DNA from: Gemmatimonadota bacterium
Lineage (GTDB): Bacteria; Gemmatimonadota; Gemmatimonadetes; Longimicrobiales; Gaopeijiaceae
Assembly: GCA_018678395.1 (NCBI GenBank)
Contig: JAHHMJ010000122.1
Span: forward strand, 1-9,102
Direction: 5' to 3'
DNA: 9,102 bases
The notes under the pieces are model-generated. The model searched no databases. It was not told the DNA's origin and saw only the letters and a list, made by a program, of their open reading frames with translations. Below, one piece after another: positions 1 through 6,705 of the stretch (within the stretch, counting starts at the first letter, position 1; each line of letters starts with the position of its first letter). Position numbers and translations under genes: made by a program.

Positions 1-1116
1 CTGTGCCGCACCGAAGCTGGGATGAATCCCGGCCTCGTTGCTGAAGATGATGCGGGTGCCGAGCTGTCCCTCGTAGTGGTCGGGATACTCTTCGCCGAGT
101 TGAGCCAGGACGGCGTCGATCCGGTCCTGCGCCTGCTCGAGGGAGACACCGTCGCGAAGGCGGGCGACCGCGCTCATGGAGTTGTTCCCGCGCTGCACGA
201 GCAACTCGGACCCCGGCCGAATCGTCTCGAGCATCATGAGGGGCACGTAGATCGGGACGGAGGCGTAGTTCGCCGGACCCCTGAACTCGGGATTCGATAC
301 CCCCACGATCTCGAACGGACTGCCGTTCAGGATGATCGTGCTTCCGATGACCCCCGGATCGGCTCCGAACCGGGCTTCCCAGAAGCCGTGCCCCAGGACC
401 GCCACGGGATGGCCGCCTGGACCGGTGTCTTCGGTCCCCGGAATGAAGCTTCGCCCCAGCACCGGCCGGGCCCCGAAGGTCTGGAAGAAGTTCGCGCTCA
501 CGACCACACCCACCACTCGTTCGCTGCGCTCGTCCGCCGACAGCGACATGGGTGCGAAGGTCCACAACGCCATGTTCTCGAAGACCTCGCCGGAGCGGTC
601 CCGCAGATCCTGGTAGTGGGGCACCGAGTTGGATCCCCATTCGATGCCCGGCCACTCGCGGTACAGCTGGACGAGCTCCTCGGGGTTTTCGGTACCCCCG
701 AGGGGCCGAAGGAGGACGCCACTCACGGCCGAGAACGTCGCAGCGTTCAGTCCGATGCCCAGGGCCAGGGTCGTGACTGCCGCCACCGTGAAGACCGGGC
801 TCTTCACCAGCATGCGAAAGCTGTACTTCAGGTCGCGAATGAAGTCTCCCATGATTCCTTCCACACTCGTGGTTCGGTGATCGGATTTCGTCCGGGTATG
901 GCTGTACCGCCGCGCCATCGGCAGGGATCGCGCGAGGTCCTTCAGAAGGAAGACGCCGAGACGGATCCCCCCCCAGGGACCACGAAAGCGCCCTTCGGAC
1001 CGACGGTCGTCGAAGGCGTCGAGCAGTTCCTCGCCGTAGCGGTCTCGGAACGCGCCGGGATAGAGCGCGAGCAGCGCACGATACAGGCGACGGAGCGGAT
1101 CGGGCCGGGACGTCAT
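1..1116 (-). CDS. ADOP-type ABC transporter permease (MacB/FtsX-like), N-terminal part, runs off left edge
   Basis: An uninterrupted frame reads from ATG at 1116 to the window edge: 372 codons, no stop, so the C-terminus is missing. Residues 1-85 form a soluble extension (LYRALLALYPGAFRDRYGEE, then an amphipathic stretch) typical of the 'acidobacterial duplicated orphan permease' (ADOP) group. Residues 90-140 carry the family hallmark: a cytoplasmic DLKYSFRMLVKSP segment, a first membrane helix at about 108-132 with ALGIGLNAATFS, and VLLRPL. From about 140 onward it resembles the MacB periplasmic core domain (FGARPVLGRSF, FWEARFGADPGVIG, FEIVGV). Known family members are roughly 800-900 residues with two permease repeats and no fused ATPase; they are thought to export or act mechanically on envelope substrates, but substrates are mostly unknown. 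The ATG overlaps the padR stop by one base (TGATG), so the two are almost certainly co-translated. An internal ATG at 852 (residue 89) is an alternative start. Confidence 0.92.
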   Translation of the reverse strand, partial: MTSRPDPLRRLYRALLALYPGAFRDRYGEELLDAFDDRRSEGRFRGPWGGIRLGVFLLKDLARSLPMARRYSHTRTKSDHRTTSVEGIMGDFIRDLKYSFRMLVKSPVFTVAAVTTLALGIGLNAATFSAVSGVLLRPLGGTENPEELVQLYREWPGIEWGSNSVPHYQDLRDRSGEVFENMALWTFAPMSLSADERSERVVGVVVSANFFQTFGARPVLGRSFIPGTEDTGPGGHPVAVLGHGFWEARFGADPGVIGSTIILNGSPFEIVGVSNPEFRGPANYASVPIYVPLMMLETIRPGSELLVQRGNNSMSAVARLRDGVSLEQAQDRIDAVLAQLGEEYPDHYEGQLGTRIIFSNEAGIHPSFGAAQ

Positions 1117-1460
1117 CAGCCCAGGCGATCCTGGGCCAATCGGGCCGTGCGCAGGAGCCGCGTGGATTCCGCAGCGAGGGCCGCCCCTCCCAGGGGCGTC
1201 ATCCGGTAGTAGCGGCGGCGCTTGGCGTGAACGCCCTCGTCACCCGGGTTGTCCGCCTCGCGGATGAGCTCGGCCGTGCTCAACCGCTGCAGGGAGCCGT
1301 ACAGCGTGCCGGGGCCCATCTTGATTCGGCCCTCGGTCAGTTCCTCCACCTCCTGCGCGATCCCGTAGCCGTGCTTCGGTCCCTGGGCGAGGGCGACCAG
1401 GACGTGGAAGGCCGTGGGCGACAGCGGTAGCACTCGAGCGAGGTCGTGGTCCGATGACAT
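1116..1460 (-). CDS. PadR-family transcriptional regulator
   Basis: This 114-residue protein is a PadR-type winged-helix regulator. The DNA-binding domain covers about residues 11-92: LSPTAFHVLVALAQG, the HGYGI turn at 30-34, the recognition-helix region GPGTLYGSLQRL at 49-60, and the wing with RRRYYRMTPLG at 81-91. Only about 20 residues follow, so it belongs to the short PadR group with a minimal dimerisation helix. It directly precedes the ADOP permease with a one-base overlap; padR genes next to ADOP permeases are a recurrent arrangement, and the regulator probably controls its own operon. The start at 1460 is chosen because it gives the full winged helix; the upstream Shine-Dalgarno match is weak (GGAACTGGACC region). 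A promoter with an overlapping inverted repeat sits 47-87 bases upstream, which suggests autorepression, an inference not shown by sequence alone. The ligand cannot be predicted. Confidence 0.95.
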   Translation of the reverse strand: MSSDHDLARVLPLSPTAFHVLVALAQGPKHGYGIAQEVEELTEGRIKMGPGTLYGSLQRLSTAELIREADNPGDEGVHAKRRRYYRMTPLGGAALAAESTRLLRTARLAQDRLG

Positions 1461-1506
1461 GGCGGGTCCAGTTCCGGCTTGGGTCGGCGGGGGCCACCCG
1501 GGAGTT

Positions 1507-1535
1507 GTTATACATCCGGCGGCGATATATGTCGC
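1507..1535 (-). promoter_or_regulatory. sigma-70-like promoter of the padR-permease operon
   Basis: Reading the minus strand, a -35 element GCGACA (plus 1530-1535, four of six matches to TTGACA) is followed by a 17-base spacer and a -10 element TATAAC (plus 1507-1512, five of six matches to TATAAT). The predicted transcription start is near 1500, leaving a leader of about 40 bases before the padR ATG at 1460. This A+T-rich patch stands out from the GC-rich surroundings. Confidence 0.65.
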
Positions 1536-1547
1536 TTACGGATGTAT
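1510..1547. promoter_or_regulatory. Inverted repeat, probable PadR operator
   Basis: ATACATCCG at 1510-1518 and CGGATGTAT at 1539-1547 are perfect inverted 9-mers, 20 bases apart. Between them GCGA (1522-1525) and TCGC (1532-1535) form a second, nested inverted pair around TATATG. On the minus strand the right arm overlaps the -10 element and the left arm lies just upstream of the -35 element, so a bound dimer or pair of dimers would cover the promoter. The ATGT/ACAT half-sites agree with the general character of PadR operators. Binding by the adjacent regulator is inference. Confidence 0.6.
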
Positions 1548-1562
1548 GGACGAGGGGGTTTC

Positions 1563-1601
1563 ATGAGTCACTCGGCCACCGTCACACTGGTGGTGAACTG
1601 A
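1563..1601 (+). other. Possible 12-codon leader ORF
   Basis: A purine-rich GAGGGGG ends four bases before ATG at 1563, the best ribosome-binding site in this intergenic stretch. The ORF MSHSATVTLVVN ends at TGA 1599-1601. It lies 58 bases before the small membrane protein gene at 1660, which itself has no visible ribosome-binding site. It could be a leader peptide for that gene or chance; nothing else in the sequence supports it. Confidence 0.2.
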
Positions 1602-1659
1602 GCTTGGTTCCCCGCTCCCTCCGTCTGCGGCTCCATCTCACCCCCACCGGCGATACCGC

Positions 1660-1914
1660 ATGCTTCAGTCCGCGATCGCGATCGTCACCTCCCTCATCGG
1701 CCTGGCGATCCTGGACCGTATGTTGCTCGCCGCCGAGGCGAAGGGGTGGATCAACTACCGCCGTCGTGGGCTCTCGATGGGCGCCGCCGGCTACCACGCG
1801 GGGCAGCTCGCCTCGATGATCACGCCGGGGGTGGGCCACCTTCACGACGCCGCCGTCGACGAGATTCAGGAGGAAGAGGACCGCGGGGCCGCCCCGCCGC
1901 CCATCGAGGACTAG
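1660..1914 (+). CDS. Small membrane-anchored protein of unknown function
   Basis: I do not recognise this 84-residue protein. Residues 1-24 form one hydrophobic segment (MLQSAIAIVTSLIGLAILDR...), followed by AEAKGWINYRRRG, a positively charged patch at about 34-38 that would favour a cytoplasmic location after the helix, then a mixed central region and a very acidic, Pro-rich C-terminus (DEIQEEEDRGAAPPPIED). The residue pattern looks like a real protein rather than a shadow frame, and no competing frame here is more convincing. ATG at 1660 is the first start after the in-frame stop at 1594-1596. There is no clear Shine-Dalgarno sequence. It is divergent from padR and shares its upstream region, so it could fall under the same regulator, but the 200-base gap and lack of a plus-strand promoter match keep this open. 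Confidence 0.6.
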   Translation: MLQSAIAIVTSLIGLAILDRMLLAAEAKGWINYRRRGLSMGAAGYHAGQLASMITPGVGHLHDAAVDEIQEEEDRGAAPPPIED

Positions 1915-1944
1915 CGCCTCGAGCCGTCCGGGTCGCGCGCGCGG

Positions 1945-1974
1945 TTGGCGCCCCGTGCCCCACGCGAGCATGAT
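1945..1974 (+). promoter_or_regulatory. Weak candidate promoter for the PPC-like lipoprotein gene
   Basis: TTGGCG (1945-1950, four of six) and CATGAT (1969-1974, four of six) are separated by 18 bases and would start transcription near 1981, about 50 bases before the lipoprotein start at 2030. Both hexamers are imperfect and chance matches are possible. The alternative is read-through from the small gene ending at 1914. Confidence 0.25.
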
Positions 1975-2029
1975 GCCTGTCGGGGCAGGGGACGGCCTCC
2001 GATCCTCGCGTTCCAGGAGACAGGGCCGC

Positions 2030-2545
2030 ATGCTCTCGACACGCACGACCCCCGGAATCCTTCTCACCATGGCAGGCGTGCTCTTCGCCGCCGGCTGCGG
2101 TGGCGACGACCCTACCACGCCCGAGGTGAATGCGCCCGACTTCCCCACGCTCGGCGCTGCCTTCGCCACCCAGTTCTGCATTCGTGGGACCCTCGCTCCG
2201 GACAACACCGTCTCGGGCGAGCTGACCACGGCCGACTGCGAGACCGTTTCCCCGGTCGGCTCCGGGCCGGGGTCGTACTTCGAAGGCTGGCGGGTGCGGG
2301 TCGGCCAGACCGGGTCGGTGACGATCCAGACCGGGTCGAACTACGACACCTTCGTCGACCTCTTCCGGATCGACGACCTCGGCGCCCCCGATCTCGACAA
2401 CCTCATCATCTTCGACGATGACAGCGGGCCGGGCGACAACGGCCGGTTCACGATCACGCTTCAGGTCGACACCGAATACTGGGTGATGGTCTCCGGATTC
2501 GACGCGATCGACGTCGGCCCCTATACCCTCGACGCGAGATACTGA
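2030..2545 (+). CDS. Lipoprotein with a PPC-like beta-sandwich domain
   Basis: The start at 2030 is chosen over an upstream in-frame ATG at 1955 because AGGAGA lies at 2015-2020, nine bases upstream, and because it places a type II signal directly at the N-terminus: Arg5, a hydrophobic stretch 9-21, then the lipobox-like FAAGC with Cys23 as the likely lipidated residue (Ala rather than Leu at -3). Residue +2 is Gly, so outer-membrane sorting is plausible. A short GGDDPTTPE linker leads to a domain at about 47-171. Residues 83-171 have the look of the bacterial pre-peptidase C-terminal (PPC) fold: FEGWRVRVGQTGSVTIQ, YDTFVDLF, an acidic FDDDSGPGDNGRF turn at 128-140, and a YWVMVSGFD...GPYTL ending. 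Cys50 and Cys70 could form a disulfide. PPC domains usually sit on secreted proteases as accessory modules; here it is the whole mature protein, 111 bases upstream of a secreted peptidase gene. A binding or structural role is likely; its partner is unknown. Confidence 0.85.
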   Translation: MLSTRTTPGILLTMAGVLFAAGCGGDDPTTPEVNAPDFPTLGAAFATQFCIRGTLAPDNTVSGELTTADCETVSPVGSGPGSYFEGWRVRVGQTGSVTIQTGSNYDTFVDLFRIDDLGAPDLDNLIIFDDDSGPGDNGRFTITLQVDTEYWVMVSGFDAIDVGPYTLDARY

Positions 2546-2656
2546 CGGAGCAGGCGGGACGACGCACCGACGAGAGACCGATGCGAGGCCTGCGATTGCG
2601 GCCCGGGGCGGGGGTGGCTAACGATTCGCTTCCGTCTCCCTGAACCGGTCCCATCC

Positions 2657-5251
2657 ATGCCGTCCGCCCCCATGTCGCGACGCCTCCTCCCCCTGCTCGC
2701 CACCCTGGCCCTTCTCCCGCTTGCCGCCTCGAGCGGCGCAGCCCAGGAGAACACGAGCTACTTCTTTCCAGAGGGAACGGCGTTCGACGCCTCGATCCCG
2801 TCGCCACAGGAGTTCCTCGGGTACCCGATCGGGAGCTTCCACACGCGTCACGATCGGATCGTGGCGTATATGGAGACCCTCGCGGAGCTCTCGGACCGGG
2901 CGACGGTGCGCACCATCGGGTGGACGCACGAGCACCGGCCGATGCCGGTCCTGACCGTGTCGTCCCCCGCCAACGTTCAGCGGCTGGAGCAGATCCGGGT
3001 CGCGCACATGGCGGCGACCGAGGCCGAGGCGACGGAAGATCTGCCGGTGATCATGCACCTGGGGTACGGTGTGCACGGCAATGAGACGTCGTCGGCCGAG
3101 GCGGCGATGCTCACCGCCTATTGGCTCGTGGCGGGGACGGGGACGGATGTCGCGCGGTACCTGGACGAGGGCGTGTACCACGTCGAGCCGGTGCTCAACC
3201 CCGACGGCCGTGATCGGCACACCAACTGGGCCAACATGCACCGTGCCGAGCCCCTCGTGACGGATCCCCTCGACCGCGAGCACAACGAGGTGTGGCCGGG
3301 CGGGCGCACCAATCACTACTGGTTCGACCTGAACCGCGACTGGCTGCCGCTGGTGCACCCCGAGAGTCAGGCCCGGATCGACTTCCACCAGTCGTGGCGC
3401 CCGCACGTGGTCACCGACTACCACGAGATGGGCACGTCGAGCACCTACTTCTTCGAGCCGAGCGAACCGGTGGGCTCGTGGAATCCCCTGCTGCCCGAGC
3501 GCCTCTACACCGACATCACGATGCGCTTCGCGGACGACTGGGCGGCCTCGCTGGACAGCCTCGGAGCCCTCTACTTCACGAAGGAAGTCTACGACAACAC
3601 CTACCCGGGCTACGGCTCGACCTATCCCAACTTCCTCGGTGGATTGGGGCTGGTGTTCGAGCAGGCGAGCGCCCGCGGCCACGCGCAGGACAGCGATCAC
3701 CACGGTGTGCTCACCTTCGCCTTCGCCATCCGGAACCACGTGCGTACGAGCTTGGCCACCGTGCGGGTCGCGGTCGAAGAGCGGACGGTGCTGCAGGACT
3801 ACCAGCGCGAGTTCTTCCGCACCGGGATCGAAGAGGCGGCAGACGGCGCCGTCGGGGGATGGGTCTTCGGCGATGCACGCGATCCCTCGCTCAACCGCGC
3901 GTTCCTCGACCTCCTGCTCCGGCATCGCATTCGCACGCACGAGTTGAGCACCGCGGTCGAGGCGGGGGGGCACACCTTCCAGCCCGGCACGGCGTGGGTC
4001 GTTCCGGCGTCCCAGCCGGCGTACCGACTCGCCCGCTCGATCTTCGAGCGCACCGAAACCTTCGCCGACTCGGTGTTCTACGACGCGTCGGCCTGGACGG
4101 TGAGTCTGGCCTACGGAGTCCCCGATGCAGAACTCGGACCGGGATCCCTGCCGGTGGGCGCCGAAGTGACCGCCGTTCCCGAAGCCGGGGACCTCTCCGT
4201 CGACCGCTCTACGCTCGCGTACCTGGTGGACTGGCGGGACTCGGGCGCACCAACGGCGCTACGGGCGCTGCAGGCCGCCGGGCTCCGCGCCGAGATGTCG
4301 ACGCGGGGGTGGACGAGTCCGACGACCCGTGGCGAGGTCGCGTTCGGTGCGGGCTCGATCTCGATTCCGGTCGGCATCCAGACGGTTTCGCCCGACTCGG
4401 TCCACCGCGCCGTGCAGGCCGCGGCGGTGGTGGGTCAGGTGCCCGCCCACGCCGCGACCACCGGCTACTCGAGCGCGGGTTCCGACCTCGGGAGCCGGAG
4501 CTTCGGCCCGGTACGCGCGCCGCGCATCCTCATGCCGATCGGGGATGGCGTCTCGTCGTACGAGGTGGGTCAGCTCTGGCACCTGCTGGATCAGCGCGTC
4601 GGGCAGCCCGTGACCAAGGTCGACACGGACGACATCGGCCGGGTCGACTGGGCGGACTACGATGTCCTGGTGCTGGTCTCGGGCGGTGTCGGCTCGATGT
4701 TCTCCGGCGCCCGTCTCGAGCGGCTGCAGTCGTGGGTGCGCGAAGGCGGAACGCTCATCGCCGTGCGCAACGCCGCCGCCTGGGCCGCGGCGAACGGATT
4801 CACGCCCAACATCGATCCGCCGGGGTCCGGCGGAAACGGCGCGGATGGCGAGGACGAGGCGCCGACCCGGCTACCCTGGGCCGACGCTGGAGACATCCAG
4901 GGCGCCCAGGCCATCGGCGGGTCGATCTGGGCGGCGGACCTCGACCTCACCCACCCGCTCGCCTTCGGCTACACGCAGCGGACGATTCCCGTGTGGCGCG
5001 ATCACTCGCTCTTCTTCGAGCCGAGCGACAACCCCTACGGAACCGTCGCCCAGCTCACCGACGATCCGCACCTGAGCGGATACATCTCCGACGAGAACGA
5101 GGCGCGGCTGGCGGGCTCGCCGTCGGTGATGGCCGATCGCCTCGGCGGTGGCTCGGTGGTGCTCCTGGTGGACAACCCGAACTTCCGTGGGTTCTGGCGT
5201 GGCACCACGCGTCTGTTCCTCAACGCGGTGTACTTCGGGGACCGGTTCTAG
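2657..5251 (+). CDS. Secreted M14-family zinc carboxypeptidase with C-terminal GATase1-like domain
   Basis: The 864-residue protein begins with a Sec signal peptide (Arg8-Arg9, hydrophobic core 10-24, likely cleavage near Ala29). Residues about 50-380 form a metallocarboxypeptidase domain. Active-site residues are visible: HGNE with zinc ligands His140 and Glu143, NPDGR at 181-185, the substrate-binding LNRDW with Asn226-Arg227, third zinc ligand His256 in DYHEMG, and the catalytic Glu335 in LVFEQAS. A poorly defined middle region follows, then about 620-720 resembles a class I glutamine-amidotransferase/ThuA-like fold (PRILMPIGDG; YDVLVLVSGG; LQSWVREGGTLIAVRN) without an obvious catalytic Cys. 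The C-terminus (about 755-864) is beta-rich. This architecture and length match a known group of large bacterial M14 peptidases; the substrate is not predictable, but peptides or peptide-like cross-links outside the cytoplasm are likely. The start is uncertain: neither ATG 2657 nor ATG 2672 (residue 6) has a good ribosome-binding site. The stop overlaps that of the opposing antiporter gene. Confidence 0.93.
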   Translation: MPSAPMSRRLLPLLATLALLPLAASSGAAQENTSYFFPEGTAFDASIPSPQEFLGYPIGSFHTRHDRIVAYMETLAELSDRATVRTIGWTHEHRPMPVLTVSSPANVQRLEQIRVAHMAATEAEATEDLPVIMHLGYGVHGNETSSAEAAMLTAYWLVAGTGTDVARYLDEGVYHVEPVLNPDGRDRHTNWANMHRAEPLVTDPLDREHNEVWPGGRTNHYWFDLNRDWLPLVHPESQARIDFHQSWRPHVVTDYHEMGTSSTYFFEPSEPVGSWNPLLPERLYTDITMRFADDWAASLDSLGALYFTKEVYDNTYPGYGSTYPNFLGGLGLVFEQASARGHAQDSDHHGVLTFAFAIRNHVRTSLATVRVAVEERTVLQDYQREFFRTGIEEAADGAVGGWVFGDARDPSLNRAFLDLLLRHRIRTHELSTAVEAGGHTFQPGTAWVVPASQPAYRLARSIFERTETFADSVFYDASAWTVSLAYGVPDAELGPGSLPVGAEVTAVPEAGDLSVDRSTLAYLVDWRDSGAPTALRALQAAGLRAEMSTRGWTSPTTRGEVAFGAGSISIPVGIQTVSPDSVHRAVQAAAVVGQVPAHAATTGYSSAGSDLGSRSFGPVRAPRILMPIGDGVSSYEVGQLWHLLDQRVGQPVTKVDTDDIGRVDWADYDVLVLVSGGVGSMFSGARLERLQSWVREGGTLIAVRNAAAWAAANGFTPNIDPPGSGGNGADGEDEAPTRLPWADAGDIQGAQAIGGSIWAADLDLTHPLAFGYTQRTIPVWRDHSLFFEPSDNPYGTVAQLTDDPHLSGYISDENEARLAGSPSVMADRLGGGSVVLLVDNPNFRGFWRGTTRLFLNAVYFGDRF
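5248..5251. other. Shared CTAG: overlapping convergent stop codons
   Basis: The palindrome CTAG holds the TAG stop of the M14 peptidase (5249-5251, plus) and the TAG stop of the antiporter (5248-5250, minus). There is therefore no intergenic space for a terminator for either gene; any terminator must lie inside the opposing coding sequence. Confidence 0.95.
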
Positions 5252-6627
5252 GGGGATCCAGCGTCGGACGCAATCCCCCGCCCCCACCCCGTCACCACCG
5301 CCACCACGACCACGACCAGCAGCGCCCACGAGTGCACGTTGTGCAGCCCCGCCTCCCAGGCGGACAACCGCGGCATGCCGGCCACGTCCGTCGTGAGAGC
5401 ACCCGCCAGCACCGTGGGGATGAAGAAGGGCAGCAGGAACGGGTAGGTGCACACCGTCACGTCGAGAATGTTGGCTCGGCGGTAGGGCCCGATGCCCGCC
5501 GCTTCACCGGTGCGCCGCGCCAACTCGCCCACGGAGAGCATGGCCACGACGGAGTGGGTGGTCAGGAAGGTCGCCGCGCTCACCGACCCGAAGATCCAGC
5601 CCTCCGCCGCGCGGGGCGTGCGCGCTCGGCCCTGGGCGTAGGCGACGAGGCGATCCAGGAGCCCGCTGGCCTGGAGTCCCCCGACCAGTCCCATGAGCAG
5701 GATCGTGAAGATCGACACTCCGACCCCCCGGCGCATGCCGTCCAGGATCAGGCCGTTCGCGATGAACTCGGCCCGGTCGATGCCCATGAGCTCGTGCGGA
5801 GCGAAGCGCCCCAGGGCCAGGCCGAGCAGCGCCGCGGCGAGGCTGCCGAGCAGGAGGGCCTCGACCAGATGGGCCTTCCGCAGCAGCGCCCACATCACAC
5901 CGAGGGGTACGGCGAGCATCACGAGTCCGCGGGGGTCGGCCGTGGTCTCGACACCAGTGGCGGGAATGCCCGGCTCCGCCCCCCCGAAGAGCGCGAATGC
6001 GACAACGGCCACGGCCGCGGCCGGAAGCGCATAGCCCAGTCGACTCCGCACCACGCCGCCGATGTCCGCCCCCTGAGTCGTGGCCGAGGCGATCGTCGAG
6101 TCCGAGATCGGCGAGACGTTGTCGCCGAAGGTGGCGCCGGAGAGCAGCGCGCCGACGAGGAAGGCCGGATCCACGCCCAGCACGGCACCCGCGGGATAGA
6201 GCAGCGGCGTGCAGATGATCAGCGTCCCCAGGCTCGTGCCCGTCGCCATGGAGAAGACGACGCAGACCAGGAAGGCGCTCACGACGTAGCCGCCCCCGCG
6301 CAAGCCAACGGCGTCGGCAAGCCAGATGAGGCTCTCGACGAGTCCGCTCGCGCCCAGCAGCGTCCCCAGGACACCGGCGAGGATCCAGGCGAGCACCATG
6401 AGCATGACGATCCGCCGCGCCATCCCGTCGAGGACCGCCTCGCTGTAGGCCCGCTTGTCCCGGGCGAGGAGAAGTCCCACGGTGAGGGCGCCGAGAAGGA
6501 TCGGCCAGAAGCCGGTCTCGTCCGGCGCCCCCGACAGCCCGAGCCATCCCACGCCTGCGAGAAACAGGACGAAGGGAGCCAGGGCGCCGACGGCGCCGCC
6601 TCGGAAGTCCAGTGCCGGTGTCGTCAT
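5248..6627 (-). CDS. NhaC-family Na+/H+ antiporter
   Basis: This 459-residue integral membrane protein has about 10-12 hydrophobic segments, for example at 12-30, 42-54, 72-91, 115-130, 155-165, 197-215, 234-248, 255-273, 301-320, 345-365, 392-412 and 433-448. Signature motifs of the NhaC (COG1757) group are present: ATGTSLGTLIICTPLLYPAG at 128-147 and FGDNVSPISDST at 167-178, where Asp169 and Asp176 are the likely ion-path carboxylates. The family exchanges protons for Na+ at the inner membrane; some relatives move organic anions or amino acids, so Na+ specificity is inferred. The start at 6627 (MTTPALDF) is preferred to the open upstream extension to 7035, because that extension would lie antisense to the TIGR04076-like gene and is Pro/Arg/Gly-rich without membrane character. 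AGGTTGG about 11 bases upstream is a weak ribosome-binding site. The gene is convergent with the peptidase and divergent from the reductase operon. Confidence 0.93.
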   Translation of the reverse strand: MTTPALDFRGGAVGALAPFVLFLAGVGWLGLSGAPDETGFWPILLGALTVGLLLARDKRAYSEAVLDGMARRIVMLMVLAWILAGVLGTLLGASGLVESLIWLADAVGLRGGGYVVSAFLVCVVFSMATGTSLGTLIICTPLLYPAGAVLGVDPAFLVGALLSGATFGDNVSPISDSTIASATTQGADIGGVVRSRLGYALPAAAVAVVAFALFGGAEPGIPATGVETTADPRGLVMLAVPLGVMWALLRKAHLVEALLLGSLAAALLGLALGRFAPHELMGIDRAEFIANGLILDGMRRGVGVSIFTILLMGLVGGLQASGLLDRLVAYAQGRARTPRAAEGWIFGSVSAATFLTTHSVVAMLSVGELARRTGEAAGIGPYRRANILDVTVCTYPFLLPFFIPTVLAGALTTDVAGMPRLSAWEAGLHNVHSWALLVVVVVAVVTGWGRGIASDAGSP

Positions 6628-6705
6628 CGCGCGCCAACCTAGTCGCACGGGGCGGCCGGGCGCACGCGCCGCCACTCGCCGAGTCCGCACACAAGGAACG
6701 TCCAC

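Noticed and set aside
22..1209. Plus-strand frame of 395 codons over the permease
   Set aside because: The minus strand encodes an unmistakable ADOP permease without a stop through to the window edge; the plus frame has no recognisable features.
1582..2229. Minus-strand frame of 215 codons across the small gene and the lipoprotein start
   Set aside because: Pro/Arg/Gly-rich with no motif, and it opposes a lipoprotein start with a good ribosome-binding site and lipobox.
2550..2596. Inverted GCAGGC / GCCTGC pair after the lipoprotein gene as a terminator
   Set aside because: The loop would be over 30 bases and no U tract follows.
2595..2630. Possible promoter TTGCGG-17-TAACGA before the peptidase
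   Set aside because: The -10 match is only two of six, within expectation for chance in GC-rich sequence.
2618..3973. Minus-strand frame of 451 codons antisense to the peptidase N-terminal half
   Set aside because: Low-complexity Val/Arg/His-rich translation mirrored from the catalytic domain on the plus strand; a GC shadow.
3292..6642. Open plus-strand frame of 1116 codons across the peptidase and the antiporter
   Set aside because: It is Arg/Gly/Pro/His-rich with no domain logic, and overlaps two genes with clear catalytic or transport motifs. Long stop-free shadow frames are expected at this GC content.
6659..6670. GGCGC-AC-GCGCC inverted repeat in the divergent gap between antiporter and reductase operon
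   Set aside because: Two-base loop and composition common in GC-rich DNA; not placed against any credible promoter hexamers.
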